This document shows, piece after piece, positions 9,118 to 17,825 of a stretch of 64,000 nucleotides of DNA. The notes under the pieces were generated by a model. That model was given only the letters and a program-made list of their open reading frames with translations. It ran no database searches and was not told where the DNA came from. Numbering within the stretch: the first letter of the stretch is position 1; each line of letters begins with the position of its first letter. Both the position numbers and the translations under genes were made by a program. Source of the DNA: Flavobacterium anhuiense (GTDB lineage Bacteria > Bacteroidota > Bacteroidia > Flavobacteriales > Flavobacteriaceae); contig NZ_FMVC01000003.1 of NCBI RefSeq assembly GCF_900101855.1, positions 394,902 to 458,901 of the forward strand, given 5' to 3'.

Positions 9118-9648
9118 ATGGAATCTTTTACAGAAAGCACGACAACAGCTATAATTAATGCTCCTTTGGAAAAAATTGATTTGACAGAATGGCTTTTTAC
9201 TTTAAAAGATAAAGAGTATCAAGAATGTTCTGAATCGCATATTGCGGCAGGAAACTCAATAGCAGAAGATGGACGTAGAATATCTATTAATGTAGAACAG
9301 ATTGCAGGAAATCTATTAATTCAGCATTATGTTGAAGATATTTCAGAAAGAAATCATTGCGCTGTAAATTCAGCTTCAGATTCTTTGTCTCCTCTTGGGC
9401 GCACTACTTTGATAATTAAATGGGAATTGAAGGTTAAAAAGCTATCCGATTCTTCTTGTGAATTTTCCAATCATGTCGTGATTTCGCTTACCGAACATTT
9501 CCTTCAATTGCTCAATGAAGCTGGCGTTTCAGATTTAGAACCCATTCGTATTAATATGAAAGATAATTTGGAAACACATAATAAGGAAGAGACACCATTG
9601 TTTGCGGCAAACATTCAGAAAAAAGCTTTGTCTGGCATTTGGAATTAG
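9118..9648 (+). CDS. Conserved protein, possibly SRPBCC-like
   Basis: 176 residues, no signal peptide. The pattern is an N-terminal strand with STTTAIINAPLEKIDLTEWLF, alternating strands (LLIQHYVEDI, TTLIIKWELKV, CEFSNHVVISL) and a C-terminal helix. This resembles the SRPBCC/START-type ligand-binding barrel (the N-terminal INAP-x-x-x-I motif is common there), but similarity is weak. It follows the isochorismatase-like gene by 3 bp and probably works with it. A separate promoter starts the next gene. Confidence 0.75.
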   Translation: MESFTESTTTAIINAPLEKIDLTEWLFTLKDKEYQECSESHIAAGNSIAEDGRRISINVEQIAGNLLIQHYVEDISERNHCAVNSASDSLSPLGRTTLIIKWELKVKKLSDSSCEFSNHVVISLTEHFLQLLNEAGVSDLEPIRINMKDNLETHNKEETPLFAANIQKKALSGIWN

Positions 9649-9706
9649 ATTAGCTAATCTAAAAAATACTGATTATCAAAGATTTGACAATTCTTAAACT
9701 TCAATA

Positions 9707-9736
9707 TTGAAAATCAGTAGTTTAAACGTAACTTTG
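9707..9736 (+). promoter_or_regulatory. Bacteroidota-type promoter for the FAD monooxygenase
   Basis: TTG (9707-9709), 19 nt, TAACTTTG (9729-9736): a perfect TTG-N19-TAnnTTTG, 25 bp before the start of the monooxygenase gene. A TTCAATATTGAA palindrome overlaps the -33 element and could be an operator. Confidence 0.7.
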
Positions 9737-9761
9737 CGGCCTCAATAAGTTACAATAGAAT

Positions 9762-11210
9762 ATGTGGACTATATGCCATGAATGCCAAGGACAGGGCAAA
9801 ATAAATCGCGGACTCAGTAAAAAAGCGCAACGTCGTTATCAGACGGAATTGGCAGCATATGAAAGTTCGCAGACTAAAGTCGCTCCGATACGTCCAAAAG
9901 CTCATCTGCATTTGTGCACAAATTGTTCAGGATCAGGATTAGTTCAATCTGAAAAGTATCTTGAACCTGATCTCACTAAACCGCATGTTGCCATTATTGG
10001 TGCGGGTATAGGCGGAGTTGCCTTAGCAGTCGCCTGTTTACATCGCGGAATTCCTTTTACAATTTATGAAAGAGACGGAGACTTTGATGCCAGATCTCAG
10101 GGCTACGGACTTACTTTACAGCAAGCCAGTAAAGCCATGAAAGGTTTGGGAATTATTTCTCTAAACGGTGTAATTTCGACAAAACATATCGTACACAATA
10201 CCGATGGAAAAATATTGGGCGAATGGGGAACCAGAAAATGGCTGGAAACCGCCATTAAGTCACCTGCAAAACGCACCAACATACATATCGCAAGACAATC
10301 GCTTCGATTAGCTCTTTTGGAACAGCTTGGAGGAAACAATACTGTACAATGGGGACATCAATTAGTAAATCTTACAGCATCTGAAGAAAGTGTAGAATTA
10401 AACTTTCAGGCAAACGGAGAAATAATAACAGCAAAAGCCGATCTTGTTGTAGGTGCAGATGGCATTAGAAGCGCTATTAGAAGATTTATAATTGGCGAAG
10501 AAGCAACACCGCTTCGTTATTTGGATTGTATTGTAATTTTAGGGATTTGTCCTTTAAGTGATCTAGAAGGACTTTCTAGTGATTTGCTAGATAGTGAAAC
10601 AATATTCCAGACTGCCAATGGAAATGAACGAATTTATGTAATGCCTTATACGGCCGATTCTGTCATGTGGCAACTAAGTTTTCCTATGTCTGAGGAAGAA
10701 GCCAAAGAATTAAGTGCCAAAGGACCGCAAGCCTTAAAAGAAGAAGCCTGCCGAAGAACGCAATGGCACGCTCCTATTCCTCAGATTTTGAAAGCCACGC
10801 AAGAAAATCTAATTTCTGGATATCCTGTTTATGACCGTGAATTATTAAGTGCATCATTATTAGAAAAAAATCAGAATATCACACTAATTGGCGATGCAGC
10901 GCATCCAATGAGTCCGTTTAAAGGACAAGGTGCCAATCAAGCTTTGCTAGATGCTTTAAAATTGGCCAGAAAAATTTCAAAAGGCTGTAATGCAAAGTCA
11001 AAATGGAAAGAAAGGGGATTGAGAGAATGCGTATTAAACGAATTTGAAGCTGAAATGCTCGAGCGAAGTGCCGCAAAAGTTAAAGGCTCTGCCGATGCTG
11101 CGCAGTTCTTGCATTCTGAAATTATACTTCAAGAAGGCGATGAACCTAGGGGAAGGTGCCATAAGAGGGAGAAAGATTCAGAGAAAAAAGATTCAGAGAA
11201 AAAAGATTAA
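9762..11210 (+). CDS. FAD-dependent monooxygenase with N-terminal DnaJ-type zinc finger
   Basis: 482 residues. Residues 5-12 (CHECQGQG) and 52-59 (CTNCSGSG) are two CxxCxGxG repeats, as in the DnaJ zinc-finger, so four Cys can bind one zinc. From about residue 75 follows a flavoprotein hydroxylase: GAGIGG (80-85, FAD-binding), GADGIRS, and GDAAHPMSPFKGQGAN near 377, the second FAD motif of the UbiH/PHBH family. It hydroxylates or otherwise oxidises a small aromatic or related compound with NAD(P)H and O2. The C-terminus ends in a simple lysine-rich repeat (DSEKKDSEKKD) that looks like a recent tandem expansion. The zinc-finger fusion lengthens it beyond the usual ~380-400 residues. Confidence 0.93.
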   Translation: MWTICHECQGQGKINRGLSKKAQRRYQTELAAYESSQTKVAPIRPKAHLHLCTNCSGSGLVQSEKYLEPDLTKPHVAIIGAGIGGVALAVACLHRGIPFTIYERDGDFDARSQGYGLTLQQASKAMKGLGIISLNGVISTKHIVHNTDGKILGEWGTRKWLETAIKSPAKRTNIHIARQSLRLALLEQLGGNNTVQWGHQLVNLTASEESVELNFQANGEIITAKADLVVGADGIRSAIRRFIIGEEATPLRYLDCIVILGICPLSDLEGLSSDLLDSETIFQTANGNERIYVMPYTADSVMWQLSFPMSEEEAKELSAKGPQALKEEACRRTQWHAPIPQILKATQENLISGYPVYDRELLSASLLEKNQNITLIGDAAHPMSPFKGQGANQALLDALKLARKISKGCNAKSKWKERGLRECVLNEFEAEMLERSAAKVKGSADAAQFLHSEIILQEGDEPRGRCHKREKDSEKKDSEKKD

Positions 11211-11223
11211 AGATTAAAATTCA

Positions 11224-11256
11224 AAAAGCTAAACAAAATTTGTTTAGCTTTTTTTA
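11224..11256 (+). terminator. Rho-independent terminator
   Basis: Perfect stem AAAAGCTAAACAAA / TTTGTTTAGCTTTT followed by a T-run, 14 bp after the monooxygenase stop. Confidence 0.9.
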
Positions 11257-11381
11257 TAGTATTAATTCTCAACCCTATACATGTAAATTAAACAATAATT
11301 TAATATTATTTTATAACTGAATTACTTCTCATCTTTTTAATTTTATGATCTCATTTACAAACAATATAAAAAAATCACTTC

Positions 11382-11585
11382 ATGAAAAATTTACAAATAA
11401 ATTTCAGTCCAAACAATGAAACCTGTACAGACCGAACTTTGGTTTGTAAAGGTGACAATAACGAATTAATATTTCGTAAAACTTATGTAGGCGATTGGGG
11501 AGATTGGGACGAAAAACCAGAAGATGCTCTACAAAACAAGCCTCTTTATCTGGATCAAAATACAAGTTTTACAAGTACAGTTTAA
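11382..11585 (+). CDS. Small hypothetical protein
   Basis: 67 residues: MKNLQINFSPNNETC, later LIFRKTYVGDWGDWDEKPEDAL. No signal peptide or recognised domain; two Cys at 15 and 22. An inverted repeat followed by a T-rich stretch lies just after it and may act as terminator. The start codon has no strong ribosome binding site, which is normal for this phylum. It may be real, but support is modest. Confidence 0.45.
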   Translation: MKNLQINFSPNNETCTDRTLVCKGDNNELIFRKTYVGDWGDWDEKPEDALQNKPLYLDQNTSFTSTV

Positions 11586-11606
11586 GCGCAAACTGTTATA
11601 AATTTA

Positions 11607-11662
11607 TTTAAGCAATACAATTATGCAATGATTATCCTAAAACACTAATTGTATTGCTTAAA
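11607..11662. repeat. 17-bp perfect inverted repeat between convergent small genes
   Basis: Arms at 11607-11623 and 11646-11662 are exact reverse complements, with a 22-nt loop. The right arm lies inside the last codons of the minus-strand 82-residue gene and the loop covers its stop. On the plus strand the hairpin is followed by TTTTCTTTG, so it may serve as a shared terminator. Confidence 0.7.
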
Positions 11663-11880
11663 TTTTCTTTGTTTATAAAATCCAGAATAAATTCTTTTAC
11701 TTCGTTGCTTGCTTCTGTTTTGGTTGCAAACGAATTAATATAAAATTCATCATCCTTATCACTAATATGAATAATTTCTGTGTAGCCTTTTGTAATTAAA
11801 CTGCCTTTTAGTTTGATTACGTTTACCTGCTGCTTCCCATCAAGTTCTTTGCGAACCTGTAATTTTATAGCTCTTTCCAT
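11632..11880 (-). CDS. Small hypothetical protein
   Basis: 82 residues from the ATG at 11880 (a TTG two codons upstream is a weaker choice). It alternates short strands and a C-terminal helix: VNVIKLKGSLITKGYTEIIHI, then DEFYINSFATKTEASNEVKEFILDF. No signal peptide. Not recognised. It is convergent with the 67-residue gene and shares its inverted repeat. Probably a genuine small cytoplasmic protein. Confidence 0.6.
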   Translation of the reverse strand: MERAIKLQVRKELDGKQQVNVIKLKGSLITKGYTEIIHISDKDDEFYINSFATKTEASNEVKEFILDFINKENLSNTISVLG

Positions 11881-12055
11881 ATTCAAATAATTTTAAATAA
11901 TTAACTATCATTCAGTTACTAAATTTAAAACATTTAATCTATCGAAATCAGATTTTAACACTATACGCAACGTATTATTTATCAACATATTATAAACATT
12001 TCTTCTTTTTTTATAATAGAAATGCCAAATACCAGCAAAATCAAGTCTTTCGAGG

Positions 12056-13075
12056 TTAATTTCCTGTAAATTCTTTGTCGCTAAGAGTTTTCATAAACGC
12101 AATAAGGTTTTCTTTTTCGGGTTCTGTCAGCGGAATTTTATTTCCGTTATTTTTAAAAATAGGATCCAAATTTTCTGCTTCCAAAACACCAGTGTCAAAA
12201 TAATCCAAAACAGATCTTAATGTAGCAAATTGACCAAAACTTCCATAAGGCGCTGTATATTCAACGTTACGCAGACTTGGAACTCTAAAACTCATAAAAT
12301 CAGATGGGATTCCGGTAACTCTTCCTCTTCCTGCTTCATTAGAATCTGTATTTACTGGAAAACCAATATTTCTAAAACTTTGATCTGTAAACAGTTCTGT
12401 GCTATGACAGTTGGCACATTTCTGCTGAAATGTTGCGTAGCCTGCCGCTTCGCTTTCTGTAAACGATTGTCCTTCTTTTCGTTTTACTTTATCATATTTG
12501 CTGTTAGCAGAAATTAAAGTATATTCAAACTGAGCAATACTCTTGTAAATTCTGTCAGCAGTAATTTCCTGATCTCCAAATGCTTTTTCAAATAAATCTT
12601 TATAAGAAGCATCATCTTTAATTTTTCCGATTACTTCCAAAATAGAAGAATCCATTTCTTCATGCGTAATAATTGGCACTAAAGGCTGCGTTTCCAACTG
12701 GAGTCTGCTTCCATCCCAATTAAAGAACTTGAGAAACATCAAATTCTGAAGAGGTGGAGCATTTCTAAGACCAACTCTTCCTTCAATGCCAATTGCTCGC
12801 GCATTATGATCTGCAAAAGCATTCGCTTGAATATGACAGCTTGCACACGAAATTGTATTGTCTGCGCTAAATCTTTTGTCAGAGAAAAGTTTTTCACCCA
12901 ATTCAACTCCATATTTTGTAGGCTTGTTCAAACTTACGTAACTGTTTACTTCTGGAAAATCAGTCGGAATAGGCAATGCAAGTTCAGGATTATCAAAATA
13001 AGTTTCATCAGAATCACTACTGCTACAAGAAGCGAAAAAGATTGCGATTATGATAAAGCCAAATATTTTTTTCAT
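12056..13075 (-). CDS. Diheme cytochrome c peroxidase-like lipoprotein, MbnH-type
   Basis: 339 residues. Lipobox at FFASCS (Cys17), then a MauG/CcpA-type diheme protein with heme-binding CASCH (77-81) and CANCH (220-224). Typical family segments are LGEKLFSDKRFS, RNAPPLQNL, and LRNVEYTAPYG near the end. Classical relatives reduce peroxide; the MbnH branch instead oxidises a tryptophan of its MbnP partner to kynurenine, creating a copper site. Because an MbnP-family gene lies directly upstream in the same orientation, the MbnH role is preferred. It would be anchored facing the periplasm. Confidence 0.9.
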   Translation of the reverse strand: MKKIFGFIIIAIFFASCSSSDSDETYFDNPELALPIPTDFPEVNSYVSLNKPTKYGVELGEKLFSDKRFSADNTISCASCHIQANAFADHNARAIGIEGRVGLRNAPPLQNLMFLKFFNWDGSRLQLETQPLVPIITHEEMDSSILEVIGKIKDDASYKDLFEKAFGDQEITADRIYKSIAQFEYTLISANSKYDKVKRKEGQSFTESEAAGYATFQQKCANCHSTELFTDQSFRNIGFPVNTDSNEAGRGRVTGIPSDFMSFRVPSLRNVEYTAPYGSFGQFATLRSVLDYFDTGVLEAENLDPIFKNNGNKIPLTEPEKENLIAFMKTLSDKEFTGN

Positions 13076-13094
13076 TTTAATGAATTTTAAAATA

Positions 13095-13122
13095 GAGCCG
13101 TCCTCTAATTTTCAGACGGCTC
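13095..13122 (-). promoter_or_regulatory. Hairpin between mbnP-like and mbnH-like genes
   Basis: An 8-bp perfect stem (GAGCCGTC / GACGGCTC) in the 57-bp space between the two genes. On the transcribed strand it is followed only by TATTTTAAAA, a weak T-tract, so it is more likely a partial terminator or RNA-stabilising hairpin that lowers the ratio of the peroxidase to MbnP. Confidence 0.55.
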
Positions 13123-13132
13123 CAAAATATAT

Positions 13133-13999
13133 TTAGTTTTCTACACTAGTAACAGAAAACATTCCTGAGATATCATTTGTTCCATTTCCTCCCAAATTAT
13201 CCACAAATTTTACCATCTGCGCTGCAGTATGAATATTCGGAGTTGCATTATCGGTCATTGTTGTTCCAGTCGATAATGTAATCGTGTTGATTTTTCCGCT
13301 CAATAACTTATCAAAATCCGCTTTAATTTTGATTTTTGGAGCTTTGCTTCCTACCACTGCGTTTGCTGTAAGGCTTAATGTAATATCTCTGTAAGCATTT
13401 ACACCTTGAGTATAAGCGCCTTCTTTTCCTGCTACAGTACTTCCAGTATGAATAGACATAACTTTATTATCAGTATCATAAAAACCTTCTACTTTCGTAA
13501 AACGGTATCCTGTACCCCATTCCCACATCATTTGAGTATCATTGGCTCCTGCTGCTGCATAAAATTTAGGAAATCTAGTCTGATCTAGAGTATTCTGCTC
13601 TGTTTTAATACCCAAACCAAATTTAATCTGTTTGTATGTTGCTGATGGCACATTGCTCAAAACATAGCTCAATGATTCTGTTTTTGCCTGATCGATTACA
13701 GTTGCGCCTTTATCTAAATCATTTACATTGTAAGGCACTTCACTCCCATCATCTTTTATAAGACGAATATTGCTGATTACGTATTTTAACTCAGAAAAAT
13801 GGTGAATTTGCCCTGCTGCAGAAGTATTTGTTGTTGCTGAAGCTGAAGTTGCATCACCTAAAACAATTGTCTTTTCTTTGAAAGTATTATTGAATTCCAG
13901 GGTTAAGTTGTTTGCTGCAGGTGTATCGTCATCGCTTGAACATGATACAAATGCTAAAGTAGCCGCTGATAATAAAAGGTATTTTTTTAAAGTTTCCAT
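13133..13999 (-). CDS. MbnP-family copper-associated lipoprotein
   Basis: 288 residues, lipobox LAFVSCS (Cys20). The sequence FNNTF, HHFSELKYVISNIRLIKDDG (written in parts), VPSATYKQIKFGLGI and MMWEWGTGYRF is the signature of the MbnP family (metallo-mystery pair). Trp159 and Trp161 in MWEWGTGYRF are candidates for oxidation to kynurenine by the partner diheme enzyme, and His66-His67 plus later His residues could complete a copper site. It should sit on a membrane facing the periplasm and bind or deliver copper. It is upstream of the MbnH-like gene and downstream of a TonB copper-receptor-like gene. Confidence 0.88.
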   Translation of the reverse strand: METLKKYLLLSAATLAFVSCSSDDDTPAANNLTLEFNNTFKEKTIVLGDATSASATTNTSAAGQIHHFSELKYVISNIRLIKDDGSEVPYNVNDLDKGATVIDQAKTESLSYVLSNVPSATYKQIKFGLGIKTEQNTLDQTRFPKFYAAAGANDTQMMWEWGTGYRFTKVEGFYDTDNKVMSIHTGSTVAGKEGAYTQGVNAYRDITLSLTANAVVGSKAPKIKIKADFDKLLSGKINTITLSTGTTMTDNATPNIHTAAQMVKFVDNLGGNGTNDISGMFSVTSVEN

Positions 14000-14053
14000 T
14001 ATATGATTTTAATTTTTGTATTGCATTCTATTTTTATTAATTGACAAGGACAA

Positions 14054-14422
14054 TTATAAAATAGGCGGCGGTACAAAAATTTCAAGACAAGGTTCTGGCT
14101 GACCAGATTCTTTATATAAATTTACTTTTTTAGAATGAATTGCTTTTGGAACAGAAACCGCAAATTCGATAGTAGCAATCAAAGCAATATCAATCTTTTT
14201 GCTGATGCTTCTCAATTCTAAATCTGTATTTTTTTCCGTTTCCTGAAGCTCTTTTTTCAAATGGCATTTACCATGGCATTGCAATTCTGGCTTTGCTTTG
14301 TTAACGCAAAATTCTTTCTCTATCGCTTTTTGGTTCAGTTTAAAGTGCACAATGATAAGCGCCTGCTGGAAAGAAACCAGCAGGAACAGAATCGTCATAG
14401 TGATACTAAAAACCTTTTTCAT
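14054..14422 (-). CDS. Small membrane-anchored CxGxC protein of copper-linked family
   Basis: 122 residues: N-terminal hydrophobic segment (VFSITMTILFLLVSFQQALIIV, given here as one TM/signal region of about residues 4-25), then HFKLNQKAIEKEFCVNK and CHGKCHLKKEL. The FCVNK...CxGKCxLxK pattern is a small Bacteroidota family often found beside metal-related TonB receptors. The Cys and His cluster could bind copper. A paralogue with the same spacing lies at 17826-18203. The biochemical role is not established; a periplasmic metal chaperone is an inference. Confidence 0.75.
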   Translation of the reverse strand: MKKVFSITMTILFLLVSFQQALIIVHFKLNQKAIEKEFCVNKAKPELQCHGKCHLKKELQETEKNTDLELRSISKKIDIALIATIEFAVSVPKAIHSKKVNLYKESGQPEPCLEIFVPPPIL

Positions 14423-14440
14423 TTTACTTGTATAATAATT

Positions 14441-14580
14441 CTAACACATAGAAACATAGTTTTTAGAAATTTGTAAAAGGTGTTTCACTTTTAATAAAAC
14501 TCATAGAACTATGTGTTAGAAACTAGTTTCTTTCTTTTTCTTTTCAAGATCACAGAAAAATCTATGTTCCTATGTGTTTA
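14441..14580. repeat. Dispersed intergenic repeat, CACATAGAAACATAG family (copy 1)
   Basis: The element begins with CTAACACATAGAAACATAG and ends with a near inverted copy, CTATGTTCCTATGTGTTT. Between them lie AAAAGGTGTTTCACTTT and CTATGTGTTAGAAACTAG. Matching copies occur at 23011-23256 (same orientation) and 26180-26248 (reverse). It fills most of the gap between the TonB receptor and the small CxGxC gene. No ORF inside; no transposase nearby. Confidence 0.75.
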
Positions 14581-14604
14581 AATTTAATCTTGATGTTTTT
14601 CTAA

Positions 14605-16584
14605 TTAGAAATTCAATTTTAAAGACGTGAAAATATTACGCCCCATTCTCGGGATATTTCCCCAGTCAGCATACGTACTGTAATATTCATTTAATACATT
14701 CTCTGCACCAATCTGAATTGTGCTTCTCACTTTATTGATTGCAAAAGAATAATCGGCAGAGATGTTCCAAATGGCATAAGCCGCAGTCAAATCTTCTCCG
14801 TATTCCGGACTGTAATTAATCTGTTCGAAATCGCCATTTACAGAAGTCTGGATTCCGAAATTTTTGTACATATAGTGCAATGAAGTCAAATAGCTTAACG
14901 GACGTATAAATGGCAGATTTCCTCCTTTATTGTCCATTCCGCGAGCATAAGTCAACGTTCCTTTCCAATGCAGATGCTTTAAAATATCGTAGCTTACATT
15001 CGCAGACATATTCAAAAGTGTTGCATAATCTAAAGAAGTATAGCCTTTTACCCCAACCGACTGATAATTCATTGGACTTCCTAAACTCAAGATTTTACCA
15101 ATAATATAATTGTCAATGTAGAAATAGTTGATTTTTCCCTGAATACTTAATCTTTCGTTTGCAAAACCTGCGCTTGCATTTCCTTCATACGAAATTTCAT
15201 TTTTCAGATTGGGATCTCCGATATAATCGTAGCGGTCAAAACTATTATAAATGTAATATCCGTAACCTTCAGAAACAGAAGGCGCTCTATGACCATAACC
15301 CGTTCCAACAGAAAAATTAAACTGATCTATATTTAACTGGTAACTGGCATTTAAACTTGGCAGAAATCTCGTTTTTTCCTGAGGCGCGCCTGGATGAAAA
15401 ATCCAGTTGAACTCTATATATTTAGAATAATTGTAGTTCACCCCAAAAGAACCGCCAAGATTCACAGTGCTTCTTTCCGAAAGCTCCCAAGAATTATTCA
15501 TAGAAAGTCCAGCAAAACGTGTTGTTACCCAAGGCCAGCTATAGGCAAACATGGTTCTTTCGCTTCGATCCTGCGGATACATACGCATTTCTGCAATAGA
15601 CAAATTATCGTAGGCATTCAACTGAATTTCAGATGAATAGTTATTTCTTTTCAAATTGGCTTTAGAAACTAATCCGTACGTTGTGCTCCAACCCGGCATA
15701 TCCATATGAACCAAATTCTCAGGACGTGTAGTATCATCCATATAATGTTCGATTGCATTAAAATATACTTTCGTATCCACTACTCTAACCAAACCTTCTT
15801 CAAACAATTGTTTGTAAGACGCCGAAGTAATGAGTGCGCGAGAAAGCCACAAATCCATTGGCAAAGCAGGATAACCTACGTCTTTTGCCACATCAAAAAT
15901 CGCGTCTAATCGTAATGATGATAAATCGCTGGTTTTATAAGCGAATCCTAATGAAGTATTGAATTTATTGTATTGCGAATGCTTTACTTCATTGTTGTTT
16001 CCGTCATGATAATTATCGGCCGTTCGGTAGGAAATGCTTCCGTCAGCCACAAATTTAGTTCCCGAATAAGAGATATTTCCTAAATTGAAAAACTGCTTAT
16101 TATTAAACTCAAATCCTGTCTGATACGTTCCATTCCATTTCTTTTGAAGTCCAAACGGCGTGCTTTTTCTTTTTAAATCGATGCTTCCTGCAATTGTTGA
16201 TCCATGCAGGCTTCCCTCCTGTCCCGATTTAATATCGATTGCCGCAAGATTATTGCTTTCTACATAAGACGTAATCGGATCCATTTTATCGGTACAAGCG
16301 CCAAACACATGCATTCCGTCAATGGTAACCGTAGAACGTTCGGTGCTCATATTGTTCAACAAAGGTTCCCATGCGTAAGCTCCACGCTTTATAAAACTGA
16401 TATTCTCTGACGATGACAAAAATTCATCAACAGAAACCGCCATTTTCATCTCGGTTTCAATTTTCTTTTTTGCGGCGTTTTTTACTGTTACTTCTTCTAA
16501 GTTTTTGATGCTGTCGTGATGTGCATGCTGGTTTTGAGCCGTTACAGACATTCCCAAAAAAAGTAGCATTATAATATATTTCAT
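14605..16584 (-). CDS. TonB-dependent outer-membrane copper receptor, OprC/NosA-like
   Basis: 659 residues from the ATG at 16584, chosen because it gives a clean signal peptide (MKYIIMLLFLGMSVTAQ) and starts 4 bp past the stop of the preceding gene. The mature N-terminus is His-rich (NQHAHHD). The plug contains GACTDKMDPITSY with Cys97 and Met101 spaced as CxxxM, the copper-ligand motif of OprC-type receptors, and an HMDM near residue 292 may supply the barrel-side ligands. The C-terminus ends GRNIFTSLKLNF, a normal outer-membrane closing strand. It probably imports copper across the outer membrane. Known from family: CxxxM/HxM copper site in OprC. Inferred: same metal here. Confidence 0.85.
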   Translation of the reverse strand: MKYIIMLLFLGMSVTAQNQHAHHDSIKNLEEVTVKNAAKKKIETEMKMAVSVDEFLSSSENISFIKRGAYAWEPLLNNMSTERSTVTIDGMHVFGACTDKMDPITSYVESNNLAAIDIKSGQEGSLHGSTIAGSIDLKRKSTPFGLQKKWNGTYQTGFEFNNKQFFNLGNISYSGTKFVADGSISYRTADNYHDGNNNEVKHSQYNKFNTSLGFAYKTSDLSSLRLDAIFDVAKDVGYPALPMDLWLSRALITSASYKQLFEEGLVRVVDTKVYFNAIEHYMDDTTRPENLVHMDMPGWSTTYGLVSKANLKRNNYSSEIQLNAYDNLSIAEMRMYPQDRSERTMFAYSWPWVTTRFAGLSMNNSWELSERSTVNLGGSFGVNYNYSKYIEFNWIFHPGAPQEKTRFLPSLNASYQLNIDQFNFSVGTGYGHRAPSVSEGYGYYIYNSFDRYDYIGDPNLKNEISYEGNASAGFANERLSIQGKINYFYIDNYIIGKILSLGSPMNYQSVGVKGYTSLDYATLLNMSANVSYDILKHLHWKGTLTYARGMDNKGGNLPFIRPLSYLTSLHYMYKNFGIQTSVNGDFEQINYSPEYGEDLTAAYAIWNISADYSFAINKVRSTIQIGAENVLNEYYSTYADWGNIPRMGRNIFTSLKLNF

Positions 16585-16588
16585 GTTA

Positions 16589-17512
16589 TTAGAATAAAGT
16601 ATCAATATATAGTTCGCTTTTCACGCCTTCAACCCCCGGCGTATGATCGGTCGGAACTACAGTTCCTTTTACTATTAATCCGTTTTGGTTCATCATAATT
16701 AGATTCAATGTCCAGTTTCCTGTCATCGTATAATTAACCACACCGTGATACAAACCATCATTTCCTTGCGTTAAATCTTTATTATTTGGCGAAGAATGAT
16801 TGCCCATTGAAGGTTCAGGCATTCTAGGATCTAACTTTAAAGTATAGCCCACAACTTCTGTATATGAAAACTGTGTTGGATCAGGGAAAGTTCCCGCAGG
16901 CGTGGTTGGTTTGTTGTATTTATAAACCCCTGCCACAAGTGGATTTTCTGAAACCGTAGGTTTTTGAGGCGAAATCAATGCTATAACATATTGTTCTCCA
17001 TCATTTCCTGCAAAAGCCGTCATGTTTAGATTTTTATTGGGTTGCTGTGCTACCGAAATATCTTTATTAATCTCATATTTTTGGTTATCAGCCGTAAAAC
17101 TGATGTACAATTTCCAACTTGCCGTCGTTGAGCTTTCGCCAGTAAAAACAGAATAACCGATGTAGTATTTGTTAGTAAGATCGTATGCTAGATTATATTC
17201 ATGCGGACATGAACTTTTGCTTCCGTCAGCATTGCTCAAAATAGGCAGAAAAGTTACAGCAGAAGAAGTCAGCTCCTGATTGTTTTGAGTGTTCACAATT
17301 TTCAAGTGAAGCTCATTATATCCTTTATAAAATATTCCGTTTAAGGCATCTATGGTTATCTTATAGTTCCCGTTAATAAACGAAGCTGCTTCTTTAAATT
17401 CGTAGCTTTCAGGAACTTCAGAACCAGTTTCAGCTTCGTAATCTGTTTTATCGATTGTACAGGAAGTAACCGCAAACAATAGTGCGATTATCCAAAAATT
17501 AAAAGATTTCAT
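16589..17512 (-). CDS. Lipoprotein with YtkA-like repeats, probable copper-handling partner
   Basis: 307 residues, lipobox VTSCT (Cys18). Two beta-sandwich-like halves are visible. The first has YKGYNELHLKIVN and SSCPHEYN; the second has LDPRMPEPSMGNHSSPNNK followed by GLYHGVVNYTMTGNWTLNLIM. This Met/His-containing MPxMGxHSSP...G.W form is typical of YtkA/FixH-like domains, which in several families bind copper. It is the first gene of the minus-strand cluster and directly precedes the OprC-like receptor, suggesting it captures or passes on the metal at the membrane. No enzyme motif seen. Confidence 0.75.
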   Translation of the reverse strand: MKSFNFWIIALLFAVTSCTIDKTDYEAETGSEVPESYEFKEAASFINGNYKITIDALNGIFYKGYNELHLKIVNTQNNQELTSSAVTFLPILSNADGSKSSCPHEYNLAYDLTNKYYIGYSVFTGESSTTASWKLYISFTADNQKYEINKDISVAQQPNKNLNMTAFAGNDGEQYVIALISPQKPTVSENPLVAGVYKYNKPTTPAGTFPDPTQFSYTEVVGYTLKLDPRMPEPSMGNHSSPNNKDLTQGNDGLYHGVVNYTMTGNWTLNLIMMNQNGLIVKGTVVPTDHTPGVEGVKSELYIDTLF

Positions 17513-17825
17513 TTGATGATGTTATAAAAAAAGTTCAATATTTAGCACTTGGCCATAAATTTTTGAATACCAAAAAAGCGCCAAAGTGCTGTGAGCAAAC
17601 CAAAATATTGGCAGTGTAAATGAAAAATGGAAGAGTCTTCCTTTCAATTACAAAAGAAGATCAAAATCAGTTTTAGAAAAATAAATTGAGTAATTTTATC
17701 TCAACTAGAATTATAAACACTAGTAAATCGAGCAAAACAAAACTATTCGAAAATTCAAATTTCAGAATTGGAATTTGGAATTTCACAAATTGAATTTTTT
17801 TATAAAAACAACAGGATTTTAATCT
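17513..17825. other. Intergenic region, no gene seen
   Basis: 313 bp, AT-rich. A TAGTTTTG (minus strand, 17738-17745) fits the TAnnTTTG -7 box but has no TTG 19 nt upstream, so it is only a weak promoter candidate for the copper cluster. A short AATTTCAGAATTGGAATTTG stretch near 17757 is simple-sequence-like. Nothing else is supported. Confidence 0.4.

Noticed and set aside
12056..13075. Ordinary peroxide-scavenging cytochrome c peroxidase
   Set aside because: Possible by family, but the adjacent MbnP-family gene makes the MbnH-type role more likely.
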